From Galeopsis tetrahit (lineage: Eukaryota > Streptophyta > Magnoliopsida > Lamiales > Lamiaceae), in NCBI GenBank assembly GCA_963675135.1, contig OY776131.1, positions 34,185,381 to 34,249,380 of the forward strand: a stretch of DNA of 64,000 bases, written 5' to 3'. A program made the translations under genes and the position numbers. Below the pieces are notes generated by a model. It did no database searches, was not told the origin of the DNA, and worked only from the letters and a program-made list of their open reading frames with translations. Below, piece after piece: positions 22,627 through 33,196 of the stretch. Position 1 is the first letter of the stretch; each line of letters starts with the position of its first letter.

Positions 22627-23104
22627 TCGGCCGAGTGGTCTTCAATTTCAGTGGCTACGACATTCAACCTTACTCGGCCGAGTTGGCTCACTCGGCTGAG
22701 TGCGCAGTAATTTCAAAACTTGCAGATTCGGCCGAGTTGAGTCACTCGGCCGAGTGTGCAGTGATGTCCAAAGTTACAGATTCGGCCGAGTTGACTCACT
22801 CGGCCGAGTTCCCTCCTTCTCTTCTCGTTTCATGCATAACTCTCAATCCCGACGATCGGCTCGATTATATTCTCATTTCAACCCTATTCTTGATGTCTTT
22901 CTTGTGGTTGACTCATTGGATTGATCCAACGGCTGGATTTCTCGTGATTTGCTTCGAAACTCCTTGCTTTACCTAAAAATCAAACAAAACATTCATGTAT
23001 CAACATATCTAACAATTAGCTCATGATTACACGAAAATTGTAAGAATTCCTTGATATCTAGAGCATAATTGACCCACAAATTCGAGCAATCTCACGACAA
23101 ATCA
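22627..23104 (-). repeat. inverted copy of the LTR start
   Basis: Reverse complement of 19679-20157, including the palindrome array at 22627-22811 and the terminal ACGACAAATCA. It gives the element a terminal inverted repeat of about 478 bp with only scattered differences. Confidence 0.85.
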
Positions 23105-23525
23105 AGGGCAAATATACGGTTAAATCTGCATACCTCCTAGCTAGCAGAATGGTCTTGGGTGAAAGTGGCGTGAATGATTTTGCATGGGAGAGGATCTGGA
23201 AGGAAGCAGTACCGCCTAAGGTTAGAGTCTTTTTCTAGAGACTATGTCGAGGATTTTTATCTCTCAAATCAGTGTTATATAGAAGACGCATGGGGACTGA
23301 TACTGAATGTCCAGTTTGTCAGGATAACAGTGAATCATTTTGGCACTTATTCATTGACTGTGCTTATGCAAGGGGCTGCTGGACTGAAGTTAGATTGTGG
23401 GCAAAAATCGAGCAGGTTATCGGAGCAGTGGATAACCATGTCGAACTTTTTTCCAGCTTATTATCATCATTGGAGAAGGGAGATAAGCAAAAACTTTTGA
23501 TGATCGCTTGGAAAATATGGAATAA
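23105..23525 (+). pseudogene. LINE zinc-binding region, middle fragment
   Basis: This piece contains 'TVKSAY', 'FAWERIWKEAVPPKVRVFF' and the cysteine/histidine set 'CPVCQDNSESFWHLFIDC', the zinc-binding region (zf-RVT) that follows plant LINE reverse transcriptases. An in-frame TAG replaces the conserved Trp after VFF, and further frame changes are present. It continues the fragment that ends at 19678 and runs on to the fragment at 29881, being interrupted at the AATAA target site at 23521-23525. Confidence 0.85.
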
Positions 23526-25176
23526 TGATTAGTGTGAAAATTGCTTGAAATTCATGGATTTAATTTACATAATTTTATAGGATTTTGTGCATTATTTACA
23601 CTAATTTGACTCATTGCTCTTGATTTGGAGAAAGGTGTTGTTTTGTTTATTTTATAGGAAAATGAGCATTTTTTTAGCAAAACACGCCTCGATTTTATTG
23701 TGGAGTTAATCGAAGGAATAAATACGAGAAAGAAGAAATATTATTTGGGCTTGAGAATTAAAAGCAAGAAGAGAAAAGAATTGGGCCTAGAAGAAAAGTT
23801 GAAGAGAAAGCCCAATGTTTGAGGCCCATTTGAGATTATTTCTGCTGACAATTAAATGGGCCCATTTCTCAAGTTTTGGCATGCAGCAAAATGCCGCGAG
23901 GAAAGTGGGTATTAGCCATTAGGGAGGCAGCTGGAATTCTTAATGGATTATGGGCCATTTCATCATTGGAAATTAATTAAGCCACGTCCATTTCTCAAAT
24001 GGAAAAGAGCAAGCAGCTGGCCCACCTCACTTGGAAGATACAGAAGCCGTGGGCATACGGAGAGAGGGAATGGGGCGAAAACAGGGCTCTTCCATTGGGG
24101 GAGAAATCTCTTCTCCCCACCACTCCACTCCACTCAATAGATTAGTTTAATTTGTTCTTCCATTTCATAGATAGATTTCAATTTAGTATTTCATTTTATT
24201 GTTTGAGAGATTGAAGCATTTGAAGACCTAAGGTGATATTTTTCCATTATAGCAAATTTAATTTAGTAATTTCAATTTCATTCATGTTTTGTAGTTTAAT
24301 TCACATGGGTTTTATTCTAGTTGTTAATTTAGATATGGGGTAATCTCTTATTTCTTTGGGTGTTGGAATTATGTGAGTAATTAGTGGGTTTATGAATTAA
24401 TTGCATGATTTAGCTAATGTCTTGGTGATAATTGTCTTTAGTGTTGTAAATTGTATGATTCAATTGATTAATTCACCCTATTAGCTAGCATTGTTGGTTG
24501 TGTCGACTACAACGACCGTATTGGGTTGCATGATTAAGAATGTGTGTGTGAGCTTGAATTAATCGATTAGAATTAACATAGTAATTAGCTACACCGACCG
24601 GGGGTTGATTGCTTAGATCGACAACACTAGACACTAATTGAATAGAGGTCGTCTAGGAGATTGGTGAGAGGGCGTCTCATAAGCATTAGTAACCGTGTTG
24701 AACGTGTTTATGAGACACTATCCTAGGAGCTTATGGTACTAATTAGATCCTATAATTGCTAATTAGTGCATGTGTTCACCTAAGCCTCACAAGGGATTGG
24801 TCTACACATATATATATGTGATAGCCTTTAGCATAATTCAAGACATTAGGCTTAATTATTGTGATTAGTTCGTTAATTCATTAGTGATCCCACATAAGTA
24901 AAACACCCGAAGCAATTCTTCCACTTGCACTTTCATCTTTTTGAGAGTTAGTTTTAGTTGTTTACTTAGTGTTTCTTTTTCTTATTGATATTTGCTTTAC
25001 TCTCCTGTTTAGCTTTTATAACACCATTTTGACTTATAGTTTTGGGGCTCCACGCTCTCCTAATTAGGTCCTTGGAACGAATATCTACTTGGTATACTTA
25101 TCATACTACTATCGAACCCATACGCTTGTGGGGATCGTATAGTTGTTTAAAAAGTGCAAAAATACGAACCAAGTCA
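23526..25176 (+). repeat. 5' LTR (1651 bp)
   Basis: Matches 28231-29875 nearly base for base. Visible differences include a 4-bp longer TA run (ACATATATATATGTG against ACATATATGTG) and a rearranged CCACTCCACTCC stretch near 24117. Starts TG and ends CA. Confidence 0.93.
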
Positions 25177-25177
25177 A

Positions 25178-25195
25178 TGGCGTCGCTGCCGGGGA
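25178..25195 (+). other. primer binding site
   Basis: TGGCGTCGCTGCCGGGGA lies one base after the 5' LTR. It closely resembles the TGGCGCCGTTGCCGGGGA site used by Athila/Tat-type gypsy elements, which pairs with the 3' end of a host tRNA (thought to be tRNA-Asp). Confidence 0.8.
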
Positions 25196-25321
25196 TCTAG
25201 TTGAGAGTCTTACGTGGGACTTGAAACTTGTTGAGTGGTGTTACTAGTTGCATTTTATTTTTAGTTTTTAGCTTTGAATTTGATACTTTGTTATTTTGTA
25301 GGTGTGCACTTCATTGACTAG

Positions 25322-26578
25322 ATGGATGGATATAATCAATACCTGTGGAATCATTGCTATGATCAACGTGACATGATTTATCCTCCACAACATGGAGATG
25401 TCAGCTACGATGATTGGAGGAACTTTGATCACCATTATCAAATGCAACAAGTTCCCTCCTATTATCAAGATTTGAGGAATGAAGAAGCATCACCTCCTCC
25501 TCAAGGATATTACCCTGCACATCCACATCAATACCCTCCTCTCCAACACCCTTATCCACCATATCCATATCCTCCTCCACCACCTGAAGAGCAGTATCGT
25601 CCACCTCCTCCTCCACCTATAGAAGAACCTCACTTTGAATTTCATGAAGCTTCAGAAGGAAATTGGTATGATAATGAGAGGAGCTTTGAGTACGGTCATC
25701 AAATGCAACAAGTTCCCTCTCATTACCAATATCATGATTGGGGGAAAATGGAAGCTTCACCCTTTCTTATAGAAGCATTCAAAAACTATATGGGTGAAGA
25801 TGAATTTCAAAGAGCTTTGGATGAACTTCGTAATGATAATAAGGTGGGCTTTGAGTATGATTATCAAATGCAACAGGCTTCCTCTCATTATCAAGAGTGG
25901 GAAAGGAATGAGTATTGGCCACCAAGCAATGAGGGTAGGACTACTACTGAAGAGCTCATTGCACACATGATGGAGAGAATAGATGCAAATGATAAGAGAA
26001 TGGAAGAAAGAGAGAATAACCTCAAGTCACTTCTGAATGGAATGGAGCAGATGAACTCAACAATCGAGGCATTGGTCATCGCTATGAAAGAAAAAGAGGA
26101 TCCAATTGAGGATGAGGATGAAAAGGGGTATCCACTTGAAGACATGAGCACGAGAATGAGCTTAATAGTGATTGAAGAAGATGATAGAGAGGAATGTCCC
26201 TCGATGGACACGAGCAAAAAAGAACAAGAAGATCTAGAAGCATCGGAAGATGAAGTGAAGAGAAAAATGAGCATTTCTAAACCTTTAAACTCTTCAATTC
26301 ACTCTTTCTTTGATATTGATACTTCTGTTGATTTTATTTTGCCTCTTGATCACTTTGATTCAAAGAAGGAAGTTGAGAGGAGTTTAGGTATTCTTGAGGA
26401 GAAAGGAAAGCAGTGGAAAGAAAGGATGGAGAAAGAGCAAGAGGAGTCTTCATTGATGAAAGTATGGAAGAAACACTTGGATGATTGGTCTTCCATTCAT
26501 AAGAGCCTTCTTGGGTTTGAAGCTCAAAGGTTGAAATACAATGGGAAGGAGGACCGATATCCATGGCCATTCCGATGA
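25322..26578 (+). CDS. retrotransposon protein, Gag-like tail, 418 aa
   Basis: I do not recognise a named domain. The N-terminal half is rich in Tyr, Gln and Pro, and contains three spaced copies of a 'YQMQQVPSHYQ'-type motif (residues about 39-49, 126-136 and 181-191) and a proline block (residues about 53-101, including 'PYPPYPYPPPPP'). Residues about 208-258 are predicted by eye to form a coiled coil ('MERIDANDKRMEERENN'). The C-terminal half is acidic and charged. The coil resembles the helical segment after Gag in the gypsy ORF at 61907-63844. The start is the first ATG, about 145 bases after the 5' LTR. It is unbroken in a young element, so it may be expressed and may serve packaging. 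There is no zinc knuckle. Confidence 0.65.
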   Translation: MDGYNQYLWNHCYDQRDMIYPPQHGDVSYDDWRNFDHHYQMQQVPSYYQDLRNEEASPPPQGYYPAHPHQYPPLQHPYPPYPYPPPPPEEQYRPPPPPPIEEPHFEFHEASEGNWYDNERSFEYGHQMQQVPSHYQYHDWGKMEASPFLIEAFKNYMGEDEFQRALDELRNDNKVGFEYDYQMQQASSHYQEWERNEYWPPSNEGRTTTEELIAHMMERIDANDKRMEERENNLKSLLNGMEQMNSTIEALVIAMKEKEDPIEDEDEKGYPLEDMSTRMSLIVIEEDDREECPSMDTSKKEQEDLEASEDEVKRKMSISKPLNSSIHSFFDIDTSVDFILPLDHFDSKKEVERSLGILEEKGKQWKERMEKEQEESSLMKVWKKHLDDWSSIHKSLLGFEAQRLKYNGKEDRYPWPFR

Positions 26579-28230
26579 GTTCTTTCATTTTCGTCCGGCT
26601 TGAAGACGTTAAACTTAGCGCTAAATGGGAGGCAACCCATTCTTTATTGCTTTCTTTTATTTTTTTAGATTTGTAGCTTGTTTGATCTTTTGTTTAGTTT
26701 TTGTTTTGTAGATTGAGTGTTGTGTTGGTGGTCAAGGATGAGAGATATGCATGGTGGAGCTCAAGGGTAGTGGTGCTTCGGTGCTAAAGGTCCAATGGAC
26801 AATTGGTGACGATAGCTTGCTTCTTTGGTGAGCTTGGTTGGTGGTAAAATTCTAAGGTAACACACTCATTCTCAAACTTTGCATTCAACTAGATAGTTTC
26901 ATTTAAGTTTGGGGAAGATTTTGTGTGTTTACCTTCATTTATATTGCACCGTTGTTCCTAGTTTTGGTGATTGAGATATCTTGTGGATTGTTGGTATTTG
27001 AAGCTTAATTGATGGTGATTGTTGGTTTTTGAAGTTTGGTTGAGCTTGTTGGTATTGATTGATGCTTGCTTGTTCACTTGATTTTGTGAAGATTTGTGTT
27101 TGGTTAGGTGCACTCAATTCATGATTAGACAAGCTTGTGAGCTTTAGAGCCTTTAGACTTTCATATATTGTGGTCTATTTTCCTTCATGTGAGTATCATT
27201 CATACTTGTGTGCTCTAGAACTTGTCAATTGTCTTGTTTGAAACTACTATTTGTGTGAAATCTTTGAAAGTGATATAAGGCCATCTTTGTTTTGAATAGT
27301 CACTTGGCCAAATTTTCCATACCAAATGAAATTTCTCCGTAGTTAGCCACTTTGAGCCTATTGACTTATATTCTTTGGCAACCTATATATTTAGCCCATT
27401 GTCCATCTTTTATGAGCCTGATTTTCCCTATGAACTAGTGGAGCTTGAATGTCGACAAATGTGGTTGAATTGAGGTGAAATATGAATTTGGTGGATTTGT
27501 TTGGTTGGAAAGTGAAGAGATTGAAAAAAAAAATATGAATTGTGAGTTGTGCATAAAAAAGATTGAGTTGATGTGAAAAGAAAAAAATTGAAAAAGAAAA
27601 CTCTCTTGTGCACAAGAATTTGCTAGAGCTTGAAGTTCAAAAGTGTTCAAAAGGTTTTGGTGGTGAAGAATGTGCTTTAAAAAATGAGCAAATGAATTAT
27701 GGGAGTTTAGAATTTGGAGTTGCAACTTGATCAATTGTAACTTTCCTCTTGAAGATTTAGAAATGTTCATAGGCATTTTTACTTCTTGCTCCACTAGTTT
27801 ATGAGTCACTTTATCCAAATCTTCCCTACCCTAACCAATGAGCCTACATTACAACCAAATGTGAAGTCCTTATTGATTCATTGATTGAACACTTTCATGT
27901 GGTGGAGAACTTAGACATTTGACAAGCATATGGTAGTGCACTTGTGTGATTTGATGTTGAGAGCATACACTTCATTGATATACACTTTTGAGTGATGAGA
28001 TATACACTTACTTGTGAGAAAATTGTGAATTGAACACTTGATCTTGCATTAATTTGAGCATAATTTGTGAAATTGCTTGTTGATTTTTCTACCTCTTGCC
28101 TTGACTAGATAGAGATAACTTGACAATTACTTATTCTATTTTGGCTTGAATGAATTCCTTCGCAATCTTCCCACTTGTTCTATTTTCTTTCGTTGCTCGG
28201 GGACGAGCAACACTTTAAGTTTGGGGGAGT
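26579..28230 (+). other. non-coding interior and polypurine tract of the gypsy-like element
   Basis: It contains no convincing ORF. Just after the 418-aa ORF lies 'GACGTTAAACTTAGCGC-AAATGGGAGGCAACCC' (26606-26640), a block that also follows the gag-protease ORF at 61840-61880 on the other strand, tying the two elements to one lineage. The purine tract AAGTTTGGGGGAG (28217-28229) ends just before the 3' LTR. The region between is G/T-rich with AAAAAATTG runs. Confidence 0.7.
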
Positions 28231-29875
28231 TGATTAGTGTGAAAATTGCTTGAAATTCATGGATTTAATTTGCATAATTTTATAGAATTTTGTGCATTAT
28301 TTACACTAATTTGACTCATTGCTCTTGATTTGAAGAAAGGTGTTGTTTTGTTTATTTTATAGGAAAATGAGCATTTTTTGAGCAAAACACGTCTCGATTT
28401 TATTGTGGAGTTAATCGAAGGAATAAATACGAGAAAGAAGAAATATTATTTGGGCTTGAGAATTAAAAGCAAGAAGAGAAAAGAATTGGGCCTAGAAGAA
28501 AAGTTGAAGAGAAGGCCCAATGTTTGAGGCCCATTTGAGATTATTTCTGCTAACAATTAAATGGGCCCATTTCTCAAGTTTTGGCATGCAGCAAAATGCC
28601 GCGAGGAAAGTGGGTATTAGCCATTAGGGAGGCAGCTGGAATTCTTAATGGATTATGGGTCATTTCATCATTGGAAATTAATTAAGCCACGTCCATTTCA
28701 CAAATGGAAAAGAGCAAGCAGCTGGCCCACCTCACTTGGAAGATACAGAAGCCGTGGGCATACGGAGAGAGGGAATGGGGCGAAAACAGGGCTCTTCCAT
28801 TGGGGGAGAAATCTCTTCTCCTCCCCACCACTCCACTCAATAGATTAGTTTAATTTGTTCTTCCATTTCATAGATAGATTTCAATTTAGTATTTCATTTT
28901 ATTGTTTGAGAGATTGAAGCATTTGAAGACCTAAGGTGATATTTTTCCATTATAGCAAATTTAATTTAGTAATTTCAATTTCATTCATGTTTTGTAGTTT
29001 AATTCACATGAGTTTTATTCTAGTTGTTAATTTAGATATGGGGTAATCTCTTATTGCTTTGGGTGTTGAAATTATGTGAGTAATTATTGGGTTTATGAAT
29101 TAATTGCATGATTTAGCTAATGTCTTGGTGATAATTGTTTTTAGTGTTGTAAATTGTATGATTCAATTGATTAATTCACCCTATTAGCTAGCATTGTTGG
29201 TTGTGTCGACTACAACGACCGTATTGGGTTGCATGATTAAGAATGTGTGTGTGAGCTTGAATTAATCGATTAGAATTAACATAGTAATTAGCTACACCGA
29301 CCGGGGGTTGATTGCTTAGATCGACAACACTAGACACTAATTGAATAGAGGTCGTCTAGAAGATTGGTGAGAGGGCGTCTCATAAGCATTAGTAACCGTG
29401 TTGAACGTGTTTATGAGACACTATCCTAGTAGCTTATGGTACTAATTAGATCTTATAATTGCTAATTAGTGCACGTGTTCACCTAAGCCTCACAAGGGAT
29501 TGGTCTACACATATATGTGATAGCCTTTAGCATAATTCAAGACATTAGGCTTAATTATTGCGATTAGTTCGTTAATTCATTAGTGATCCCACATAAGGAA
29601 AACACCCGAAACAATTCTTCCACTTGCACTTTCATCTTTTTGAGAGTTAGTTTTAGTTGTTTACTTAGTGTTTTTTTTTCTTATTGATATTTGCTTTACT
29701 CTCCTGTTTAGCTTCTATAACACCATTTTGACTTATAGTTTTGGGGCTCCACGCTCTCCTAATTAGGTCCTTGGAACGAATATCTACTTGGTATACTTAT
29801 CATACTGCTATCGAACCCATACGCTTGTGGGGATCGTATAGTTGTTTAAAAAGTGCAAAAATACGAACCAAGTCA
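28231..29875 (+). repeat. 3' LTR (1645 bp)
   Basis: Near-identical partner of 23526-25176, ending CAAGTCA before the target duplication AATAA. Confidence 0.93.
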
Positions 29876-29880
29876 AATAA

Positions 29881-30525
29881 TAGAAATGGTATTGTTTGGA
29901 ATGAATGAGGTGAGGATCTGGTTCGTGCAGTTTATAACGCCCATGTTATACATCAAGAGTGGAAATCGGTTCGGGATGCTAAAATAAGGAGAAATTGATT
30001 GGATAAGATATGTGATCGATGGCATACACCACCGCCTAGCTATGTGAAAATAAATGTGGATGCTGGAATTTTTTAGGAGACTATGGAAACGGGAGTGGGA
30101 ATGGTCTGTCGCGATGAAGCCGGAAATTTCTTAATGGGGCGAACACTAACATCCCCGGGAGTGATGACGGCAGACGAAGGAGAGGCATGGGGGGCGCTGG
30201 AGGCGATGCGGTGGGCTGCGGATTTGGGATGGGTAAATGTGATTTTTGAGACTGATTCTCTACATACAACAACTGCCATCTACTCAGAACAGGTCCATGA
30301 TACTTCTTTTGGAGACTATATTGAAGAAGGGAAGCAAGTAATGGTGGAACATGCAAATTTCAGACTAATATGGATTCGGCGGAGTGCTAATGAACTAGCA
30401 CATACTTTTGCTAGGGTGTCTCGTGACTTCGAGAGCCCTCATAGTTGGGATGAGCCTCCAATGTTTGTGGATGGCCTTCTCAATTTTTGTACCTCATGCT
30501 AGTAATTTTTCCGCTTTAAAAAAAT
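29881..30525 (+). pseudogene. LINE RNase H domain, 3' fragment
   Basis: It resumes the LINE directly after the inserted element. 'YVKINVDAG', 'GVGMVCRDEAGNFLMG', 'EGEAWGALEAMRWA', 'FETDS' and 'WIRRSANELAHTFAR' give the acidic RNase H residues typical of plant L1-type ORF2 C-termini (RVT_3 type). Several in-frame stops precede it ('VWNE*', 'RRN*', 'GIF*'), so it is dead. The frame is otherwise open from 30083 to 30502. A short A-rich tail precedes the 18-bp target duplication. Confidence 0.85.
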
Positions 30526-30543
30526 AAAATAGTAGAGGTAGGG

Positions 30544-32220
30544 CTCATTTGGTTTGTTAGACAAGATAAATATATCGGGATATGATTTAGTGGGATTGCA
30601 CTGTTCACAGTTTGAAAAGTTGATTTAAAATTTATGTTTGGATTGATGGATTAAATTTTTAAATTTCCATGAAAATTTATATTTACGTTGTTTGGATTGT
30701 ATGATAAAATTGTTTTGTAGTGTGAAATGTCAAAAATACCCTTTAACAATAATTTTTTATAATTTATTTTTTCATTTATTTCCTTCAACCTATGAATTAG
30801 AATTGCAAAAAAAGTCTGAACCTTCCTCTTCTTCGCCTTCTTCAACCATCAGTTCCTTCAATTCCCAACTACAACGATCCAATTCCTTCAATTCCCAACT
30901 ACAACGATCCAATTCCTTCAATTCCCAACTATCTCTTTTCATCATTTGTTTTGGGGATTTTCAAACCTAGCCCTAGTCATGAATTCGATCTCCATCCTAG
31001 ACAAACTCCAAATGTCCAATTTCTGAGGTATACTTGAGGAAGCAGCGGATAAAATTATGGCTAATTATATTCATACATTTGAGCAATCAAAGCTCTGCAG
31101 CGGTAAAGGGGACGGAAATCTCTGCAACACACACTCGATTCATTGATTGCAACGACCGATCAAAGAAACCTTAAAGCATGTGAATAAAAATTTAAGGTAA
31201 AACCCTAAATTTCAAATCATTATTTAGTTCTGTCTACTAATTTACGAAACTGATATGGTTCTTCTCGTGATTTTTTTATTATTTATTTCCTTGTTTCTGA
31301 GATGTAATTTACAATGGCGAAAATCACAGTTCATTGCAACTTTTGTGTGTAGGCTAGCTAACAATATCTTGTGACTCACATTCTCCATTCAAGTTTAGTA
31401 ACAAAATAGATTGTGATTATTTACCAATATATGCTCATGGACGCCTTGAGAATTGAGATCCTAAATAGAATCGAGTCAAATTCACTTATTGAGTGCTTGG
31501 TAATTTAACGAATGCGAGTGGAATGAGTTTTATTCATCTCGTTTAGAATAGGAATGTCTCATTCCCAAAAGTGAGGTTTCATTTGTAACAAGTTATGAAA
31601 TATATATGCATACATATGTAATGTTAATTGTAACAAGTTGATGTACACAATTTTATGGAGCAGGAAATGAAATATTTTGTACACCTATGTTCAAAATCTA
31701 GTACAAGTGATTCCTGGCATATGAATGACTACACAAGGCAGCACAAGGCAACTTTATATTTTCTTTTCATTTTTTTAAAGAGAATGCAACTTTATATTTT
31801 CAATTGTATTGTGACCACACAATGATATTATGACATTTTTCAGAAGATAATTTTTCACAGTGCCTAATTTGATTTGTCATTTATAAGGTAGTAGTCAGAA
31901 GATAATTTTTCTGTGTACACACACTTATTAAATCATGTCAGTTTTGAACCCTTCAATTTGCAATTTATAGCAACTTTTTATAATCAATAATGAGTATGTT
32001 GAATATATTGGTTACTATTTATAATAACTTTCTATAACCAATAATGAGTGTATTGAATATATTGGTTATTGTTATGGAATTTGGACGTATTATTAAATCC
32101 AGTCCCACATGCCTCTATAAAATGAATGTATTTCATACACATTGGTACACCTTTAAATCTGTGAGTACTTCAAAAGCTTGAGCATGAGTAAGGACATACA
32201 TTTGATATAAGAGTATTTCC
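30544..32220. other. AT-rich spacer with short tandem repeats
   Basis: I see no gene. A 30-bp unit, AATTCCTTCAATTCCCAACT plus ACAACGATCC, is repeated about 2.6 times at 30852-30930. A direct repeat of about 50 bp (TATAA-CAATAATGAGTATGTTGAATATATTGGTTA) occurs twice near 31978-32070. The phrase GGGCTCATTTGGTTTG at 30541-30556 resembles MITE ends, but no partner was found. Confidence 0.55.
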
Positions 32221-32232
32221 TCTATGGCCTAA

Positions 32233-33016
32233 CTTGGGATGCAAAAATCGACTATATATTTGTCGATGTGCTCGCAGATCAAGCTCTTATGGGAACATTT
32301 GAGCCCAACTATGTTGATAATTCGGATGCCATCGAAACCGCACAATATATTGTGAATAGGCTAAGTGAAAGTATGTTTGACTACAAGTGTTGTGCACGCC
32401 AAGTCCGCAAGCTAAAGAAGAGACATCAAGTATTTTCTTGGTTGATTCGGCTAGATGAGGTTCATTACGATCAAGCCACCAACCGTGTTCTTGCGGATCC
32501 TAACTCGTGGCCTGCAATCAAACAGGTATTATCATATATTATTACTAGTTCATTATACAATCAAGCTGCCATGTTATATTTGAATGCAGGCTCAACCCAA
32601 GTGATTTTTTTATGTTTCAAGCATTTTTGTTAAACAAAAAAAGAAGGTTAGCACGGCTTTTGTTATGATAATAATTATGGTATTGTTGATTCATGCATTT
32701 TAGGTGTTAGGCAATACTTTTCTTTCAAGCAATTTTTTTACTGGAATGGGTTGATTCACCTTGTTCTTAATTCTTAATATTTTAAGTGAATCAATTTTCT
32801 CAAGCTTACGAGATGTATGGTGATCCGGCTTGGAAATCACTTAAAGTTCTATTTGGAAATTCCCCCGTAGGTCCTTCTCAACTTGATGAATATGGGGTGA
32901 ACGAGGATGTTATTGTTATTTCATCCGATGACGAGATGATACACGCACCACTCCATAACAAAGGAAAGAACAAAATCATCAAAATCGATTCAAGTGGTGA
33001 CACAAGTGAATTCTGA
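32233..33016 (+). pseudogene. Myb/SANT-like domain protein fragment
   Basis: An open stretch from about 32233 ('WDAKIDYIFVDVLADQ') to 32525 contains a Myb/SANT-like helix pattern ('CCARQVRKLKKRHQVFSWLI'), ending 'SWPAIKQ' at a possible donor (CAG/GTATTATC). A second part, 32788-33013, continues after a possible acceptor with 'FSQAYEMYGDPAWKSLKVLF' and an acidic tail 'VIVISSDDEM'. This order, with a trihelix-like N-terminus and a tail, is seen in plant Myb/SANT-like proteins of transposon-associated type. No start codon is evident and the N-terminus is missing, so I call it a gene fragment. The function is DNA binding if expressed. Confidence 0.55.
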
Positions 33017-33196
33017 ACCCGTGGTTAGTCTGGCGTTTTGAGATCCTTACCTAGGGTCTCGATCTGGTATAAAAGCGTATCCCTTCCTTTTGTGGTCTTT
33101 ATCATGGTGACTTGTGTGTCCTTGCTTCCGCTTTCTATTTATTGTCTTCTTTGCATCTTAGTGTGCTTTGGTTGTGTTCAAAGCCTTGTAAACCAA

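Larger units (their letters stand above)
19679..23104. mobile_element. aberrant LTR-type element with head-to-head LTR ends
   Basis: The left end, TGATTTGTCGTGAGATTGC, begins an LTR-like sequence that runs to about 21469, where it ends CAAGTCA like the LTRs of the neighbouring element. The right end is the reverse complement of the same LTR start: 22627-23104 mirrors the first 478 bp or so of the left part. Flanking 5-mers are AGGGT (19674-19678) and AGGGC (23105-23109), a 5-bp target duplication with one change, as made by LTR integrases. No primer site or gag/pol is seen. The middle (21470-22626) includes GC palindrome arrays and a reversed purine tract (CCCCCCCAAACTT near 22565). Confidence 0.75.
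23526..29875 (+). mobile_element. non-autonomous Ty3/gypsy-like LTR retrotransposon, complete
   Basis: Two nearly identical LTRs (23526-25176 and 28231-29875) both start TGATTAGTG and end CAAGTCA, and the element is flanked by an exact 5-bp target duplication AATAA (23521-23525 and 29876-29880). The primer site follows the left LTR after one base, and a purine tract precedes the right LTR. The 3-kb interior has a single 418-aa ORF and no protease, reverse transcriptase, RNase H or integrase, so it depends on enzymes made elsewhere. The high LTR identity and perfect duplication mark it as the youngest insertion in this nest. It is 6350 bp long. Confidence 0.92.
18594..30525 (+). mobile_element. 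5'-truncated LINE split by two LTR-type insertions
   Basis: An 18-bp direct repeat, AAAATAGTAGAGGTAGGG, occurs at 18576-18593 and 30526-30543, and the right copy follows a short A-rich tail. This is the signature of target-primed LINE insertion. The coding remains, in order, are the C-terminal part of reverse transcriptase (18594-19678), the zinc-binding region (23105-23525) and RNase H (29881-30525). The pieces join without loss across each inserted element. The LINE was therefore present first and the two elements at 19679-23104 and 23526-29875 landed in it later. Confidence 0.9.

Noticed and set aside
20000..23000. CRISPR-like array
   Set aside because: The repeat unit is a 10-bp palindrome with non-uniform spacers, in a plant LTR element, with no cas genes.
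26935..27818. Antisense frames in the gypsy-like element interior
   Set aside because: Low-complexity Phe/Leu/Asn-rich translations of G/T-rich non-coding retroelement DNA; no domain and no start context.
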